From Sphaerisporangium melleum (GTDB lineage: Bacteria > Actinomycetota > Actinomycetes > Streptosporangiales > Streptosporangiaceae): 64,000 nucleotides of DNA. Under the pieces are notes generated by a model. It worked only from the letters and a program-made list of their open reading frames with translations, did no database searches and had not been told where the DNA came from. Position 1 is the stretch's first letter; each line of letters starts with the position of its first letter. This document shows, piece by piece, positions 7,559-17,372 of this stretch. The position numbers and the translations under genes were made by a program. The stretch spans positions 122,755 through 186,754 of the forward strand of contig NZ_BMNT01000013.1 in the NCBI RefSeq assembly GCF_014646695.1, written 5' to 3'.

Positions 7559-10093
7559 ATGGACGCCTGGTCCGTACCGGGATACCGGGAAGAACGCGTG
7601 CTCGGCTCCGGCGGGAGCGGCCGGGTCGTCCTGGCCGTCTACACCGAGACCGGCGCCCATGTGGCGATCAAATACCTCAGCGACGAACTGCGGTCCGACG
7701 CGCGCTTCCTCGCCGCCTTCCGGGAGGAGGCGCGCACGATGGTCGAGATCGGCGACCCGAACATCGTGCGCTTCTACGAGTACGTCGAGAGCCCGCTCGG
7801 TGCGGCCATCGTCATGGAACTGGTCAACGGCGTCTCGCTCCGCACGATTCTGCACGAGCACGGGTCCACCAGCCCCGAGGCCGCGCTGGTCGTGCTCAAG
7901 GGCTCCCTGCTCGGCCTGTCCGCCGCGCACGCCGCGGGCATCGTGCACCGCGACTACAAGCCCGAGAACGTCCTGGTGCGGGCCGACGGGTTCAGCAAGC
8001 TCGCCGACTTCGGCATCGCCACTCCGGCCGGGCGGCCCGGCCTGCCCTCGGGCACGCCGCCTTACATGGCGCCCGAGCAGTGGAACGGCGCGCCGGCCGG
8101 TCCGGCGACCGATGTCTACGCCGCCACCTGCGTCTTCTTCGAGTGCCTGACCGGGAGCCGTCCCTACCGCGCCGACCACCCCGCCGCGCTGCGGCACCAG
8201 CACCAGGCGGCCCCCGTCCCGCTCGAAGCGGTGCCCGGCTCGGTGCGCCCCCTGGTGGCCCGCGGCATGGCGAAGAACCCCTCCGACCGCCCGGCGACGG
8301 CCAGAACCTTCGTCGCCGAACTGGAGACGGCGGCGATCGCGGCGTACGGGCCCGAGTGGGAGGAGCGCGGGCGGCGCCACCTGGCCAAGCTCGTCGCGCT
8401 GCTGGCGCTGAAGTTCCCGCGCGCGGACCAGGCGCCGCAGACCAGCACCAGTCTGGCCGAGACGGTGCTGCGCGGCCCGCTGCGCCCCCTGCGCGGGGTA
8501 CGCCACCCCGGGCGGCTGCTGGCGGGCGCGGGCATCGTCGCGGTGGGCGCGCTGATCATCGGGCTGGCCGTCAACCGGGGCACGCCGGTGCGCGACGTGG
8601 CCGCCGCGACATCCCCGACCCGGGCCGTCGTGGAGGTCCCCCAGGGCGGGCCGAGCAAGGCGCCGGCCAAGGCCCCGGTCTCACCGAGTCCGCAGGAGAC
8701 GGCCTCCGAGCCCGAGTCCCCGCCGTCGGCGGCCGTGGACACCTCTCCCGACCCGGTGCCGAGCGGTGACGGCTCGCCCGCGGCGCAGCACACGCCGACG
8801 CCCACCCCGAGCCCGAAGCCCACGCCGAGCCCAAAGCCCACCCCCAGTCCAAGCCCCAGCCCAAAGCCCACCCTCAGCCCGAGCCCGACCCCAAGTCCGA
8901 AGCCCACCCCCAGCCCAAGCCCAAGCCCCACGCCCAGCCCTAGCCCAAGTCCGAAGCCCAGTCCCAGCCCGAGTCCAAAGCCCAGCCCGACGCCAACGCC
9001 CACTCCGACGCCGAGCCCGTCTCCGGTCACGGTGCGCGAGCTGGCCATCGCCGCGTTCGACGGGCGCGCCACGACGGTTCAGGTGCGCACCTCCACCTCG
9101 CAGAACGTCACGCTGACCGTCCACTTCGCCCAGGGATCCTCGCGCTCCCGCCTCACCCCCGGGCCGGCGCAGACGTTCGCGCTGGCCGGGTCCACCGCCT
9201 ACACCCGCCAGGCCGCGGCCGGTTTCCCCGCCCCCGCGTGCGGCACCACCGTCTACCGGCAGGTCACGGTGGCCACCGCGCCCGGCGCGGACGGCGGCGC
9301 GCGCAGCCGGACGGTCACGGTCAAGGGGGATGCGTGCCCGCCGCCCTCGGTCGGCGCGCTGACCGTGCGATGGAACGGCAAGGCCGCGCGGGTCGGCGTG
9401 CGTACGAGCGGGCCGGGCGAGGTGCGGCTTTCCGCCGAGTTCACCCGTAGGCAGGGTGAGAGCGGCGCTCAGGTGGTGGACCGGGCGACCCGCCCCCTGT
9501 CCGGCGACACCTCCTACGCGCTGTCACTGTCCGGTGACCTGGGCAAGGTCCCCTGCGGCGAGACGGTCTACTTCGGAGTCCGGGTGACCACCCAGCCCGC
9601 GGCGCCGAACGGCACCCAGGCCAAGGAGGTCGCGGTCGACGGGCCGAAGTGCGCCCCGCCGACGGTGTCGATCTCTTCCTGGGACGGGCGCACCCTGCGG
9701 GTCAGGGTCAGAAGCGCGGCCCCGGACGCCGTCAGGCTGGCGGCGGCCTTCCAGCAGTCGGTCCGGGCCGGAGACGGTACGGTCACCCGTTCGGCCGCGC
9801 GCCGGGCGACCCTGTCGGGCGGCTCGGTCTACGACCGGGTGTTCACCGTCCGGTTCGCCGCTCCCCGCTGTGGATACGTGGACGTGCGAACGGTCACGGT
9901 GACCGTCACCAGCGCCCTCGGCACGGCGAGCGACTCGGCCCAGCGCACCCGCAGAGGCGAGCCCTGCGCCGAGCCGAGCCCTGACCCGACCGAGAGCGAC
10001 CCGCCGAAGGAGAACCCGCCCGGCGAGCCCGACGACCCGCCCTCCACGGAACCGCGGGACGAGCCGACGAGCGACGGCCCGATCTTGACCTGA
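7559..10093 (+). CDS. Receptor-type Ser/Thr protein kinase with Pro-rich stalk and three external repeats
   Basis: This 844-residue membrane kinase has a complete catalytic domain at residues 9-275: glycine loop GSGGSG (16-21), catalytic Lys38 (VAIK), HRDYKPEN with Asp132, DFG with Asp150, and APEQ. It is an RD kinase, so activation-loop phosphorylation is expected. A transmembrane helix ([19 protein letters not shown], about 320-338) is followed by a stalk with dense S-P-K-P-T-P repeats (about 410-488) and then three related modules of about 105 residues starting near 492, 598 and 702, each with an F/W-D/N-G strand and two Cys (CG...Y and CxxP). The end is an acidic Pro-rich tail. The ATG at 7559 directly precedes the kinase fold. 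The external modules are unlike the PASTA repeats of PknB, so the sensed ligand is unknown. It stands alone with no partner phosphatase adjacent. Confidence 0.88.
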   Translation: MDAWSVPGYREERVLGSGGSGRVVLAVYTETGAHVAIKYLSDELRSDARFLAAFREEARTMVEIGDPNIVRFYEYVESPLGAAIVMELVNGVSLRTILHEHGSTSPEAALVVLKGSLLGLSAAHAAGIVHRDYKPENVLVRADGFSKLADFGIATPAGRPGLPSGTPPYMAPEQWNGAPAGPATDVYAATCVFFECLTGSRPYRADHPAALRHQHQAAPVPLEAVPGSVRPLVARGMAKNPSDRPATARTFVAELETAAIAAYGPEWEERGRRHLAKLVALLALKFPRADQAPQTSTSLAETVLRGPLRPLRGVRHPGRLLAGAGIVAVGALIIGLAVNRGTPVRDVAAATSPTRAVVEVPQGGPSKAPAKAPVSPSPQETASEPESPPSAAVDTSPDPVPSGDGSPAAQHTPTPTPSPKPTPSPKPTPSPSPSPKPTLSPSPTPSPKPTPSPSPSPTPSPSPSPKPSPSPSPKPSPTPTPTPTPSPSPVTVRELAIAAFDGRATTVQVRTSTSQNVTLTVHFAQGSSRSRLTPGPAQTFALAGSTAYTRQAAAGFPAPACGTTVYRQVTVATAPGADGGARSRTVTVKGDACPPPSVGALTVRWNGKAARVGVRTSGPGEVRLSAEFTRRQGESGAQVVDRATRPLSGDTSYALSLSGDLGKVPCGETVYFGVRVTTQPAAPNGTQAKEVAVDGPKCAPPTVSISSWDGRTLRVRVRSAAPDAVRLAAAFQQSVRAGDGTVTRSAARRATLSGGSVYDRVFTVRFAAPRCGYVDVRTVTVTVTSALGTASDSAQRTRRGEPCAEPSPDPTESDPPKENPPGEPDDPPSTEPRDEPTSDGPILT
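8790..9025 (+). repeat. Coding low-complexity repeat (Ser-Pro-Lys-Pro-Thr-Pro) in the kinase stalk
   Basis: Roughly 80 codons made of AGC/AGT-CC, CCC and AAG-CCC units encode the Pro-rich stalk. Codon choice varies between copies (agt/agc, cca/ccc), which suggests old repeat expansion rather than recent duplication. Such tracts can change length by slippage. Confidence 0.8.
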
Positions 10094-10465
10094 CCCGGCC
10101 GACGGGCAGCGCCCTGAGCGGGTCCCGCACGCTCGCCAAGGCTCCGGCCGGTGATCCCGCGCCCCGTGCACGTGCGGGGACACTCCCTGCTGACCTGCGA
10201 TGCCCCCAAGCAGCGTGGCAGGGCTGCTTAACCGCCATGGCAGGTAAGGGACGCGGGTCTTCGGCGGGTGGAGCGCGCGTCACCCGCCAGGCGACGGTCG
10301 CACGCCGTGGACGCGCGGCGGTCCGGGTGCGGCGTTGCGCAAGTGATCGGATGCGCGGCGGGCCATCGTCGGGAAGACTCTCGGGTGGACGCCGGCGGCG
10401 CCGATCGGCGTCGGCAGGCACCGACCCAGCGATGATCGGCACGGTCTACCCCGGTGGAGGTCCCG
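10094..10465. other. Intergenic region between the kinase and the VOC gene
   Basis: These 372 bp hold no supported gene. A 12-bp palindrome CGCCGATCGGCG lies near 10399-10410; I see no clear promoter boxes or terminator. Confidence 0.45.
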
Positions 10466-10819
10466 GTGAGCACGCGCGCGCAGAAGCTCGGCAACGTCCT
10501 GATCCCGGTGGACGACCTGGACAAGGCCCTGGCCTTCTACGTGGAGGCCCTCGGCCTGACGGTGAAGTTCAGGGACGGCGACCGGTTCGCCGCGCTGGAC
10601 GCGGGCGGAGTGACCATCGCGCTCGCCGCGCCGGCCGAGCAGGTCGCGGGGACGGCCACGGCGCCGTCCTACAAAGTGGGTGACCTCTCCGGGACAGTGG
10701 ACGCGCTGGTCGCGGCGGGCGCCGAACTGCTCGCCGGTCCCGAGGCCGGGCCGCACGAGACCCGCGCGGTGCTGCGCGACCCGTCGGGCAACGTCCTGGT
10801 GCTCTACTCGCCGCTCTGA
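10466..10819 (+). CDS. VOC-superfamily (glyoxalase/bleomycin resistance-like) protein
   Basis: This 117-residue protein is a single VOC unit of two beta-alpha-beta-beta-beta modules. Visible marks are VLIPVDDLDKALAFYVEALG in the first module and the conserved end DPSGNVLVLYSP in the second. Expected metal-ligand positions are not cleanly conserved (no His near the start of strand 1), so it may bind a ligand without catalysis. A GTG at 10466 is preferred over the GTG 12 nt upstream because GGAGG (10456-10460) lies 5 nt before it. The substrate cannot be predicted. It is a lone gene between a kinase and a regulator. Confidence 0.8.
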   Translation: MSTRAQKLGNVLIPVDDLDKALAFYVEALGLTVKFRDGDRFAALDAGGVTIALAAPAEQVAGTATAPSYKVGDLSGTVDALVAAGAELLAGPEAGPHETRAVLRDPSGNVLVLYSPL

Positions 10820-10902
10820 CGGGCATGCGGCCCGCGTGCCGCTCCAGGACGTGCAGGCGGCGCCCTCTCCCCGGCATCAGCCACCGCGCACTTCCCGCCG
10901 CC

Positions 10903-11307
10903 TCACCCCCCGCTTCGCCGGGAGCGGGTGAACCAGATGCTCTTGCCCCCGCCCGGCAACGGCGCCACCCCCCAGCTGTCGGTCAGCGCGGCGACGATGC
11001 CCAGCCCGCGGCCGTGCTCGGCGTCGGTGTCGGCGGGACGCGGCTGAGGCCAGCCGTCCCCGTGGTCGGTGACCGACCCGGTCACGGTGCCCGGCGCCAT
11101 CCCGAGCGCGACGCGCACGGGCGGCCCGCCGTGGACGAGGGCGTTGGCGAGCAGTTCGGTGACGACGACCACCACGTCGTCGATCAGGTCGTGCAGGTCC
11201 CACTCGGCGAGGATCTCGCGGACCACCGCGCGGCACTCGGCCGTGACGCCCGGCTCGGCGCGCAGTTCCCAGCGAACCTCGCGGGGACATGACGGGATGC
11301 TGATCAT
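10903..11307 (-). CDS. RsbW/SpoIIAB-like ATP-binding regulatory protein
   Basis: This 134-residue protein is a stand-alone GHKL (HATPase_c_2) domain. The N-box reads VVTELLANALVHGG with Glu51 and Asn55; the G1 box is VTDHGDG and the G2 box GRGLGIVAAL. Proteins of this type either phosphorylate anti-sigma antagonists (RsbW) or bind partner regulators; in actinomycetes dozens are encoded, often beside HTH proteins. The ATG at 11307 is chosen because it follows a GGGAGA purine run and gives the normal family length; the frame continues upstream without features. It is transcribed divergently from the HTH/TPR regulator at 11605, which suggests the two may work together. No sigma factor or anti-sigma antagonist is adjacent. 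Confidence 0.82.
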   Translation of the reverse strand: MISIPSCPREVRWELRAEPGVTAECRAVVREILAEWDLHDLIDDVVVVVTELLANALVHGGPPVRVALGMAPGTVTGSVTDHGDGWPQPRPADTDAEHGRGLGIVAALTDSWGVAPLPGGGKSIWFTRSRRSGG

Positions 11308-11604
11308 CTCGAATCTCCCTGGCCTTTCGCTCGGGGTGCGCCGGCCGCGACACGGCCCCGCACCCGGACCCCCGATCCGGCTAACGGGGTGGACCTTTAC
11401 CTTCGGGCGGGCGGCATCGGCGTCAACAGGCGACGGGGCAGGGTGTGTCTGTACCGCGGAACCCCTGTTCCGGGCGGCGCGCGGCCGGACGGCGCGGAAA
11501 CCGGCGATCCGGCCGCCGATTACCGGCAACCCAGCGTAGCCGGGTGGCTACTTTGGCTACTCTCGGTGTCGGCGATACACACGGGGGCACGGAGGGGTAT
11601 TGCT

Positions 11605-13194
11605 ATGCCGCGGAAACCGCGCAGCCTCAAAGAGGAGATGGACCGCCTCACCACCGAGCTACGGGACCGGGGGGCGACGTGGACCGAGATCGCGAGGGAG
11701 TTCCAGCGCCGCTACCGGCTCAACTCCCGTCAGGCGTTCCGCGAGGCCCATCGGTACACGCAGGAACGCGTGGTGGACGAGTGGAGGGCGCTGTGGCCGT
11801 CCGAGCCGTTCAGCGTCCGTAAGCTCGGCTCGTGGGAGGCCTGGCCGGCGATCACCGGCAACGAGCCTCCGGTGGCCGGGCTCAACCGGCTGGCCCGCAT
11901 ATACGGGTGCCGGGCGCGCGACCTGGTCGACGGCGAGGACCACACGGCGTCCGACCAGAACGTGATGGCCGCCCGCGCCCGTGACGCCGTGCCCTCGCCC
12001 CGTCCGGCCACGCTCGCCTTCAGCGAGATCCAGGCCGTGCTTCCTTCCCAACCCCTTCCCGGGCCGATGTCTCCGGCGCAACAGCGCGAGCGGGAGTACG
12101 ACCGGCTCGTCCAGGCATTCACCGATTGGGCAACACAGATGAACCGACGTGACGCTCTCGCCCTCATCGGGGCGGCGGCGACCTCCGCTTACGCCTCGCC
12201 TCTGGCCGACAGGGCAGACGAGTCGCAGCGGCCGGCGATGGCGGGAGCCGATCCGAGCAGGGTGGACGACGCCACGCTCGGCCACGTCCAGGCGGTGCTG
12301 CGGCACGCCATGCGCCAGGAGGACGCGCTCGGGCCGCAGGCCGCGCTGGCCACGGTGCTCGCGCAGCGGCAGCTCGTCGCCGGACTGCTGTCGGCGGGCG
12401 TGCCGGGGCACATGCGCGCCAAGACGCTGTCGCTGCTCGCCGACATCCATCGCTGCACGGCCTGGATGCTGTTCAACCTGAACGACTTCCGCGGGGCGGA
12501 CCACCACTACGCGCAGGCGCGTGAGGCCGCGCACCAGGCCGACGACGACGCGATGTGCAGCATGGTGCTGGCGAACTGGAGCCAGCTCGCCACCTGGCGC
12601 GGCGACCCGCGGCTCGGCGTCGAGCACGCGCTCGGGGCGCTCGCCTGGGGGCAGCGGGCGGGCAGCCGCTTACTGACCGCCTACGCGTGCGACGTCGGCG
12701 CCCGCGCCTACGCCGCCGTGGTGCGCCGATCGGCGCGGGGAGAGCGACGCCAGGACCAGGCCCGTTGCTTCCGCTCGGTGGAGCAGGCCGAGCGCGAGCT
12801 GCACGGCGCCGCCGCGGACGATCCGGGGGCCCGGCTCGTCCCCTTCTATGGGGAGGGGCAATATCTGTCGACCAAGGCGGGCTGCCTGCTCGACACCGGC
12901 GACCCGGCGCGGGCGCTGGATGTCGCCACCACCGCGGCGGCCGGCATCGACCCGGCGTTCGTCCGCAACGCCGCCTACATCCGGTTGAAGACGGCCCAGG
13001 CCCACCTGGAGCTGCGTGACATCGAGCAGGCGTGCGAGCATCTCGGTGAGGCGGCCCGCCTGGCCGCGCGCAACACCTCTCCCCGGCTGGTGCGCTCGGT
13101 GATGGAGACGCGCGAGAAGCTCGGCCCCTGGCACCGCACCCGCAGCGTGGCCGCGCTGGACGAGCGACTGCATGTCACCCGGCTCATCGCCTAG
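11605..13194 (+). CDS. HTH regulator with C-terminal TPR-like helical repeats
   Basis: This 529-residue protein has an N-terminal DNA-binding part (residues 1-110, including TWTEIAREFQRRYRLNSRQA and a second segment LNRLARIYGCRARDL) and a long helical region (about 210-515) with TPR-like pairs such as FRGADHHYAQAREAAHQAD and ACEHLGEAARLAARN. This layout is common in large actinomycete regulators of development or antibiotic production, but I cannot assign a named family. The ATG has GGAGG at 11591-11595. The gene is divergent from an RsbW-like ATPase, an arrangement seen in whiJ-type clusters, although the small DUF397 partner of those clusters is missing. Its TAG stop shares bases with the stop of the opposing gene. 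Confidence 0.7.
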   Translation: MPRKPRSLKEEMDRLTTELRDRGATWTEIAREFQRRYRLNSRQAFREAHRYTQERVVDEWRALWPSEPFSVRKLGSWEAWPAITGNEPPVAGLNRLARIYGCRARDLVDGEDHTASDQNVMAARARDAVPSPRPATLAFSEIQAVLPSQPLPGPMSPAQQREREYDRLVQAFTDWATQMNRRDALALIGAAATSAYASPLADRADESQRPAMAGADPSRVDDATLGHVQAVLRHAMRQEDALGPQAALATVLAQRQLVAGLLSAGVPGHMRAKTLSLLADIHRCTAWMLFNLNDFRGADHHYAQAREAAHQADDDAMCSMVLANWSQLATWRGDPRLGVEHALGALAWGQRAGSRLLTAYACDVGARAYAAVVRRSARGERRQDQARCFRSVEQAERELHGAAADDPGARLVPFYGEGQYLSTKAGCLLDTGDPARALDVATTAAAGIDPAFVRNAAYIRLKTAQAHLELRDIEQACEHLGEAARLAARNTSPRLVRSVMETREKLGPWHRTRSVAALDERLHVTRLIA

Positions 13195-14789
13195 GCCGCT
13201 CCACCGCCCCGGGCTCTCGCTCTGTGGCGGAACGCGCCCGCCACGGCGAGCCCCACCACGCAGATGATGATCAGGTCCGCGGCCAGCGGGGCGACCCAGG
13301 GACGGTAGACCTCGAAGATCCACTGGGTGAAGGCCGCCGGGGTCAGGACGCCCACCGCGCCGGGCAGGTAGATGAGACCGGTGACGACGCCGCGGGCGGC
13401 CGTCAACCCGTCCAGCCGGCCCGCCGGCATCAGGGCGAGCAGCGGGAACACCATGGCGTCGTACCACGGATGGCCCACCGGGGAGGTGAGCAGCCAGCCC
13501 AGGCACCAGGCCAGAGCGGGGCGTACGGCGGCCTGCCCGAGGGACGGGACGCCACGGCCGTCCCCGGTGATCGGCGCGAGGGCCGCGGCGGCGCCGGCCG
13601 GCATCCGCGGGTGCGAGCCCGCGGGCCCGGGCGGAAGACCAAGGCACAGCAGCACCGCGATGAGGATGCCCGCGGCGAGCGCGAGGCGCCCCTCCAGCAC
13701 GGACGACTGCACGCCGAGGCCCATCGCGTCGGTGATCACCCGCCATGGATCGGCCAGCGAGTGCGCCCCGATCTTGCCCAGCAGGTTGCTCAGCGCCTCC
13801 GGCCCCTGAGTCGCGTACGCGGCGAGCAGCGCGGTGCCGGCGCCCATGCCCAGCGCCAGGAGGGTGGCGGGTGATCGCCGGGCCGCCCAGGCCAGACCCG
13901 CCCCGGCCAGGATGAACGGGGCCTTGACCGCGGCCGCGGCGCCGAGCAGCACGCCCGCCGCCAGGCCCGCGGCCACGCCGCCCCGGCCCAGCGCGAGCAG
14001 GGCCGCGACCAGCAGGGCCGCGCCGAGGCCGTCCACATGGCCGCCGAGCACGACGTGCCACAGCATCAGTGGGTTGAGGGTCCACAGCAGGTGGACGCGC
14101 AGGCGCCGCTCGCGGCCAGGGCCGGCGAGCCGGTCCAGCATGAGCGCCGTCAGCAGGAATGCCCCGGCGGTCAGGAGCTTGAGCAGCAGCACGGTGCCCG
14201 CCATCGTGCCCCCGCCGAGCGTGGCGGCGGCGGCCTGCGCCCAGGTGGCCAGCGGCCCGTACACCGAGGGGGCGTGCCGCCAGGCGAGCGGCGCGTACCG
14301 GCCGACGGGGTCGGCGATCTCGTGCAGCCAGGCGGGGGTGGTGACGTACGGGTCGTGGCCGAGGGCGGCGATCCGGCCGTACACGGCGTAGTTCAGCACG
14401 TCGGTGGAGCCCGCGGGCGGCAGCACCGCGAGGACGGCGACGGCGAGCACGGCGGCGACCGGGATCAGGCCGCGCGGCGGGCGCCAGCCGCGGCGCAGCC
14501 CGCCGAGCGCGACGGCGAGGCCGAGGCCGCCGGCGATGACCACCGTCCAGCACAGGACGAGCACCGCCAGGTCGGCGGGGGCGGCCCGCAGGGACCACGG
14601 CGGGCCGTCGCCGCCGACGTCGGGCACCGCCGCGGACGGCCCGAGCAGGCCGATGACCGCCATCAGGACGACGGCCAGCGCGATCAGGCCGAGCCCGGCG
14701 TGGCCGGCCAGCCGGGCCTGGCGGGGAGCCGCGGCGGGAACCGGATCCGCCGCCGGCGGGCGCGTGGCGGGTCGAGCCGTCATCTGCAC
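13191..14789 (-). CDS. GT-C family polyprenol-phosphate-mannose-dependent mannosyltransferase (MptA/B-like)
   Basis: This integral membrane protein of 532 residues has roughly a dozen hydrophobic segments. The first long periplasmic loop holds the family pattern STDVLNYAVYGRIAALGHDPY and YAPLAWRHAPSVYGPLATW, where the acidic residue after ST is the catalytic candidate. These features match alpha-1,6-mannosyltransferases that use polyprenyl-phosphate mannose to build lipomannan-like glycans outside the membrane. GTG at 14789 has GAGAGGA 7 nt upstream and is preferred over the ATG six bases later. The stop codons of this gene and the opposing HTH/TPR gene interlock in the tetramer CTAG (13191-13194), leaving no room for a terminator. 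The exact acceptor is unknown. Confidence 0.78.
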   Translation of the reverse strand: MQMTARPATRPPAADPVPAAAPRQARLAGHAGLGLIALAVVLMAVIGLLGPSAAVPDVGGDGPPWSLRAAPADLAVLVLCWTVVIAGGLGLAVALGGLRRGWRPPRGLIPVAAVLAVAVLAVLPPAGSTDVLNYAVYGRIAALGHDPYVTTPAWLHEIADPVGRYAPLAWRHAPSVYGPLATWAQAAAATLGGGTMAGTVLLLKLLTAGAFLLTALMLDRLAGPGRERRLRVHLLWTLNPLMLWHVVLGGHVDGLGAALLVAALLALGRGGVAAGLAAGVLLGAAAAVKAPFILAGAGLAWAARRSPATLLALGMGAGTALLAAYATQGPEALSNLLGKIGAHSLADPWRVITDAMGLGVQSSVLEGRLALAAGILIAVLLCLGLPPGPAGSHPRMPAGAAAALAPITGDGRGVPSLGQAAVRPALAWCLGWLLTSPVGHPWYDAMVFPLLALMPAGRLDGLTAARGVVTGLIYLPGAVGVLTPAAFTQWIFEVYRPWVAPLAADLIIICVVGLAVAGAFRHRARARGGGAA

Positions 14790-15421
14790 GGGCCGGTCCT
14801 CTCACATCGGCGCGCACGGGAGGGGTCGCGGACATGCGTATCCGGCGAACGCCTGTTCGGTGCACGGGGAGCTGTCCAGCGAAGTGCCACTTTAAGGGTA
14901 GATCGGACCGGTCGCCGCCGCGCGTGGCCACCGGACGGGCCTACCGGCGATCACCGGTCGTGCCCGCGAACCAGGAAGCGGCGGAGGAGCACCGAACGTA
15001 CGCCACGCCGGGGCCCGCCGGCGACGATCGCGCCCGCGAATCACGCCTCTCGTCGGCATCGACCGCCATTGCACCTTAGGTTCCGGGCGCGCAGCGCACC
15101 GTGCGATCCGTCACCTCGGCCAGGCGGACACATGCGCACGGAGTCGACGATGCGGCAGCCCATCATGGCGGCGAATCGCACCCCTTTCGCAGTCACCAAT
15201 AAACCCGGAGAATTCCTCTCATCGGTATCGGTGCGCACGATCCGGCGCATTATTCGCGCCCCGCCGCCCCGGAGCACAGGCCGCCGATCAACCCACACGC
15301 CCGACCTCTTCGTGCAACGGCCGCGAAAGCAGAAGATCACCTTTGTCCACCACCGGATGGACATCCCCGCCAACGGCCAGAAAAATAGTGAATATCGCGA
15401 AATTCGGAATGTACTCCGGGG
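14790..15421. other. 632-bp intergenic region
   Basis: This stretch separates the mannosyltransferase start from the end of the MprF-like gene, both on the minus strand. It is somewhat AT-richer between 15150 and 15420. I find no gene with family support on either strand; short open frames here lack ribosome sites. It presumably holds the mannosyltransferase promoter and the 3' end of the MprF-like transcript. Confidence 0.5.
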
Positions 15422-17224
15422 TCACGGAGAGATCGGAAGCGGCCCCGGGGAGGCCGCCGGCCCCGGTGGCGCGGTGCCCGCTCCGGAACGGCGCCGCCGG
15501 AGGGGGAAGACCCGGCCGGCGCTCAGGAACGCCTCCGCCCGGAGCGCGGCGACCCCGATGCGGGGCAGGTCGCGCGCCGTTGGATAGACCAGGAAGCGCG
15601 GCTCCCACGAGGGCCGGAACTTCTCGTTGAACCGGTACAGCGACTCGATCTGGAACCACCGGGACAGGAAGACCAGGATGCCGCGCCAGGCCCGCAGCAC
15701 CGGCCCGGCGCCGAGGCGCTCTCCCCGGGCCAGGGCCGAGCGGAACATGGCGAAGTTCAGGGAGACGCGGGTCACGCCCAGCGAGGGGGCGGCCTGCAGC
15801 GTCTTGACGATCAGCAGTTCGTTCAGCCCCGGGTCGGCGTCCCGGTCGCGGCGCATCAGGTCCAGCGAGATGCCGCCACTTCCCCAGGGCACGAAGTGCA
15901 GCACCGCGCGCAGGTCTCCGCCGGGACGCTCCCCGCCGTCCCGGCCGGGCTTGTGCGCGGTGACCACCACGCAGTCGTCGTCGGCGGGGTCGCCGAAACG
16001 GCCGAGGGCCATGGAGAAGCCGCGCTCGGTCTCGGTGCCGCGCCAGGAGCGGGCGGCGGCGCGGATCTGCTCCCGGTCGTGCTCGCTGAGCTCGCGCACC
16101 CGCCGGACCAGGCACTTGTAGCCCGCTCGCTCGGTGCGGGCGGCCATCTGGCGTACGTTGCGCATGGCCCGCCCCTGCAGGGTGAAACCGGCGACGTCGA
16201 CGACCGCCTCGTCGCCGATCTCCAGCGCCGACAGCCCCGCCTCCCTCGTCCAGATCTCACCGCCCATCTCGCTGCACCCGATGACGGCCGGCACCCAGGC
16301 GTGCCGCCGCACTTCCTGCATGAAGCACCTGATGGCCCCCGGCCACGCCTCGGGGTCGCCGATCGGGTCGCCGCTGGCCAGCATCACCCCGGCGACGACG
16401 CGGTAGGCGATCACGGCCTTGCCCGAGGGCGAGAAGATGACGCTCTTGTCGCGGCGCAGGGCGAAGTAGCCGAGGGAGTCCTGCCGGCCGTGCCGGTCGA
16501 GCAGGGCGCGCACCCGGCCCTCGTCCTCGTCGCCGAGCGCGGCGACCGGCCGCTCGGGGCGCAGAGCGAGGTAGAGCGTCGTGATCGCGGTGAGCGCGCC
16601 GAGGCCCGCCAGCGAGAAGTAGACCAGGTCGGCGGTGCCGTCGAGGGAGTACTCGACCGGGCCCTGCATGCCGGCCAGGCCGAGCAGCACGTGGCGCAGC
16701 CGCTCGCCCGCCGAGGGGTCGCCGACGATCGTGGCCGGGTGCACGCTCACGATCATCCAGCCCATGCCCAGATCGAGGACGCCGAACGCGAGGAGGTTTC
16801 CCAGGGCCCGCCAGCGTGAGCGGGGGTCGGACAGGGCGTGGAACTCGCCGCGGTTGATCAGCAGGACGGCGAACAGCACCAGGCTGATGACGGCGGTGGC
16901 GGAGTGCCGCCAGCGCAGGCCTTCGACCGCGGCGCCCAGCGGAAGGAGCACGACCACCGCGCGCCAGGCCCGCGCCTTCCTGCGGCGGAGCGCGTGGGCG
17001 AGCATGACGAGCAGGACGCCCACCAGCAGCGAGGCCGCCGCCGCCAGGGAGGTGACCGTACCGGGGAGCACGTCGGCGATCAGGCTGACCCGGCTACGCC
17101 GGAAATGCGGCGCGATTCCGCGCACGATATCCAATATTCCGACGAAAAAAGCGGCATATCCTGCCGCAGCGGGCACCCAGGATCGCGAGACGAGCATTCG
17201 CGAAAGGCGTCTCCATTCGTTCAC
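15422..17224 (-). CDS. MprF-like phosphatidylglycerol aminoacyltransferase/flippase (DUF2156)
   Basis: This 600-residue protein has six or seven N-terminal membrane segments (about residues 10-290) and a cytoplasmic C-terminal DUF2156 tandem-GNAT domain. Recognisable parts are YFALRRDKSVIFSPSGKAVI, VMLASGDPIGDP, WKE-equivalent EIWTREAG, and the end SLYRFNEKFRPSWEPRFLVY. The family moves Lys or Ala from aminoacyl-tRNA onto phosphatidylglycerol and flips the product, lowering membrane charge and giving resistance to cationic peptides. No lysyl-tRNA synthetase domain is fused, unlike mycobacterial LysX. GTG 17224 is the likely start; ATG 17197 is an alternative with GGAG 12 nt upstream. It is divergent from a membrane esterase. 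Confidence 0.8.
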   Translation of the reverse strand: MNEWRRLSRMLVSRSWVPAAAGYAAFFVGILDIVRGIAPHFRRSRVSLIADVLPGTVTSLAAAASLLVGVLLVMLAHALRRRKARAWRAVVVLLPLGAAVEGLRWRHSATAVISLVLFAVLLINRGEFHALSDPRSRWRALGNLLAFGVLDLGMGWMIVSVHPATIVGDPSAGERLRHVLLGLAGMQGPVEYSLDGTADLVYFSLAGLGALTAITTLYLALRPERPVAALGDEDEGRVRALLDRHGRQDSLGYFALRRDKSVIFSPSGKAVIAYRVVAGVMLASGDPIGDPEAWPGAIRCFMQEVRRHAWVPAVIGCSEMGGEIWTREAGLSALEIGDEAVVDVAGFTLQGRAMRNVRQMAARTERAGYKCLVRRVRELSEHDREQIRAAARSWRGTETERGFSMALGRFGDPADDDCVVVTAHKPGRDGGERPGGDLRAVLHFVPWGSGGISLDLMRRDRDADPGLNELLIVKTLQAAPSLGVTRVSLNFAMFRSALARGERLGAGPVLRAWRGILVFLSRWFQIESLYRFNEKFRPSWEPRFLVYPTARDLPRIGVAALRAEAFLSAGRVFPLRRRRSGAGTAPPGPAASPGPLPISP

Positions 17225-17372
17225 GTCAGGACACACTAGAGGGTGAGGTCCGTGCTTCGAATGTCCGTGAGGTGATACATCCTTATCTTGGCCATATCGC
17301 GGCCGGATGACTTTCAGGCGGCCTTCACCATGGCGGTCGCGAAGGCACGGCCGAGACCGGGGGAGAGTCGAA

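Noticed and set aside
8790-9025. Minisatellite or CRISPR-like array
   Set aside because: The repeats are in frame inside the kinase, vary freely at third positions and encode a Pro-rich stalk; no spacers or cas genes.
15041-15373. Small minus-strand gene in the 14790-15421 gap
   Set aside because: The 110-residue translation has no recognisable domain, no ribosome site and irregular composition.
15422-17224. LysX (lysyl-tRNA synthetase fused to MprF)
   Set aside because: The protein ends after the DUF2156 domain with no aminoacyl-tRNA synthetase motifs.
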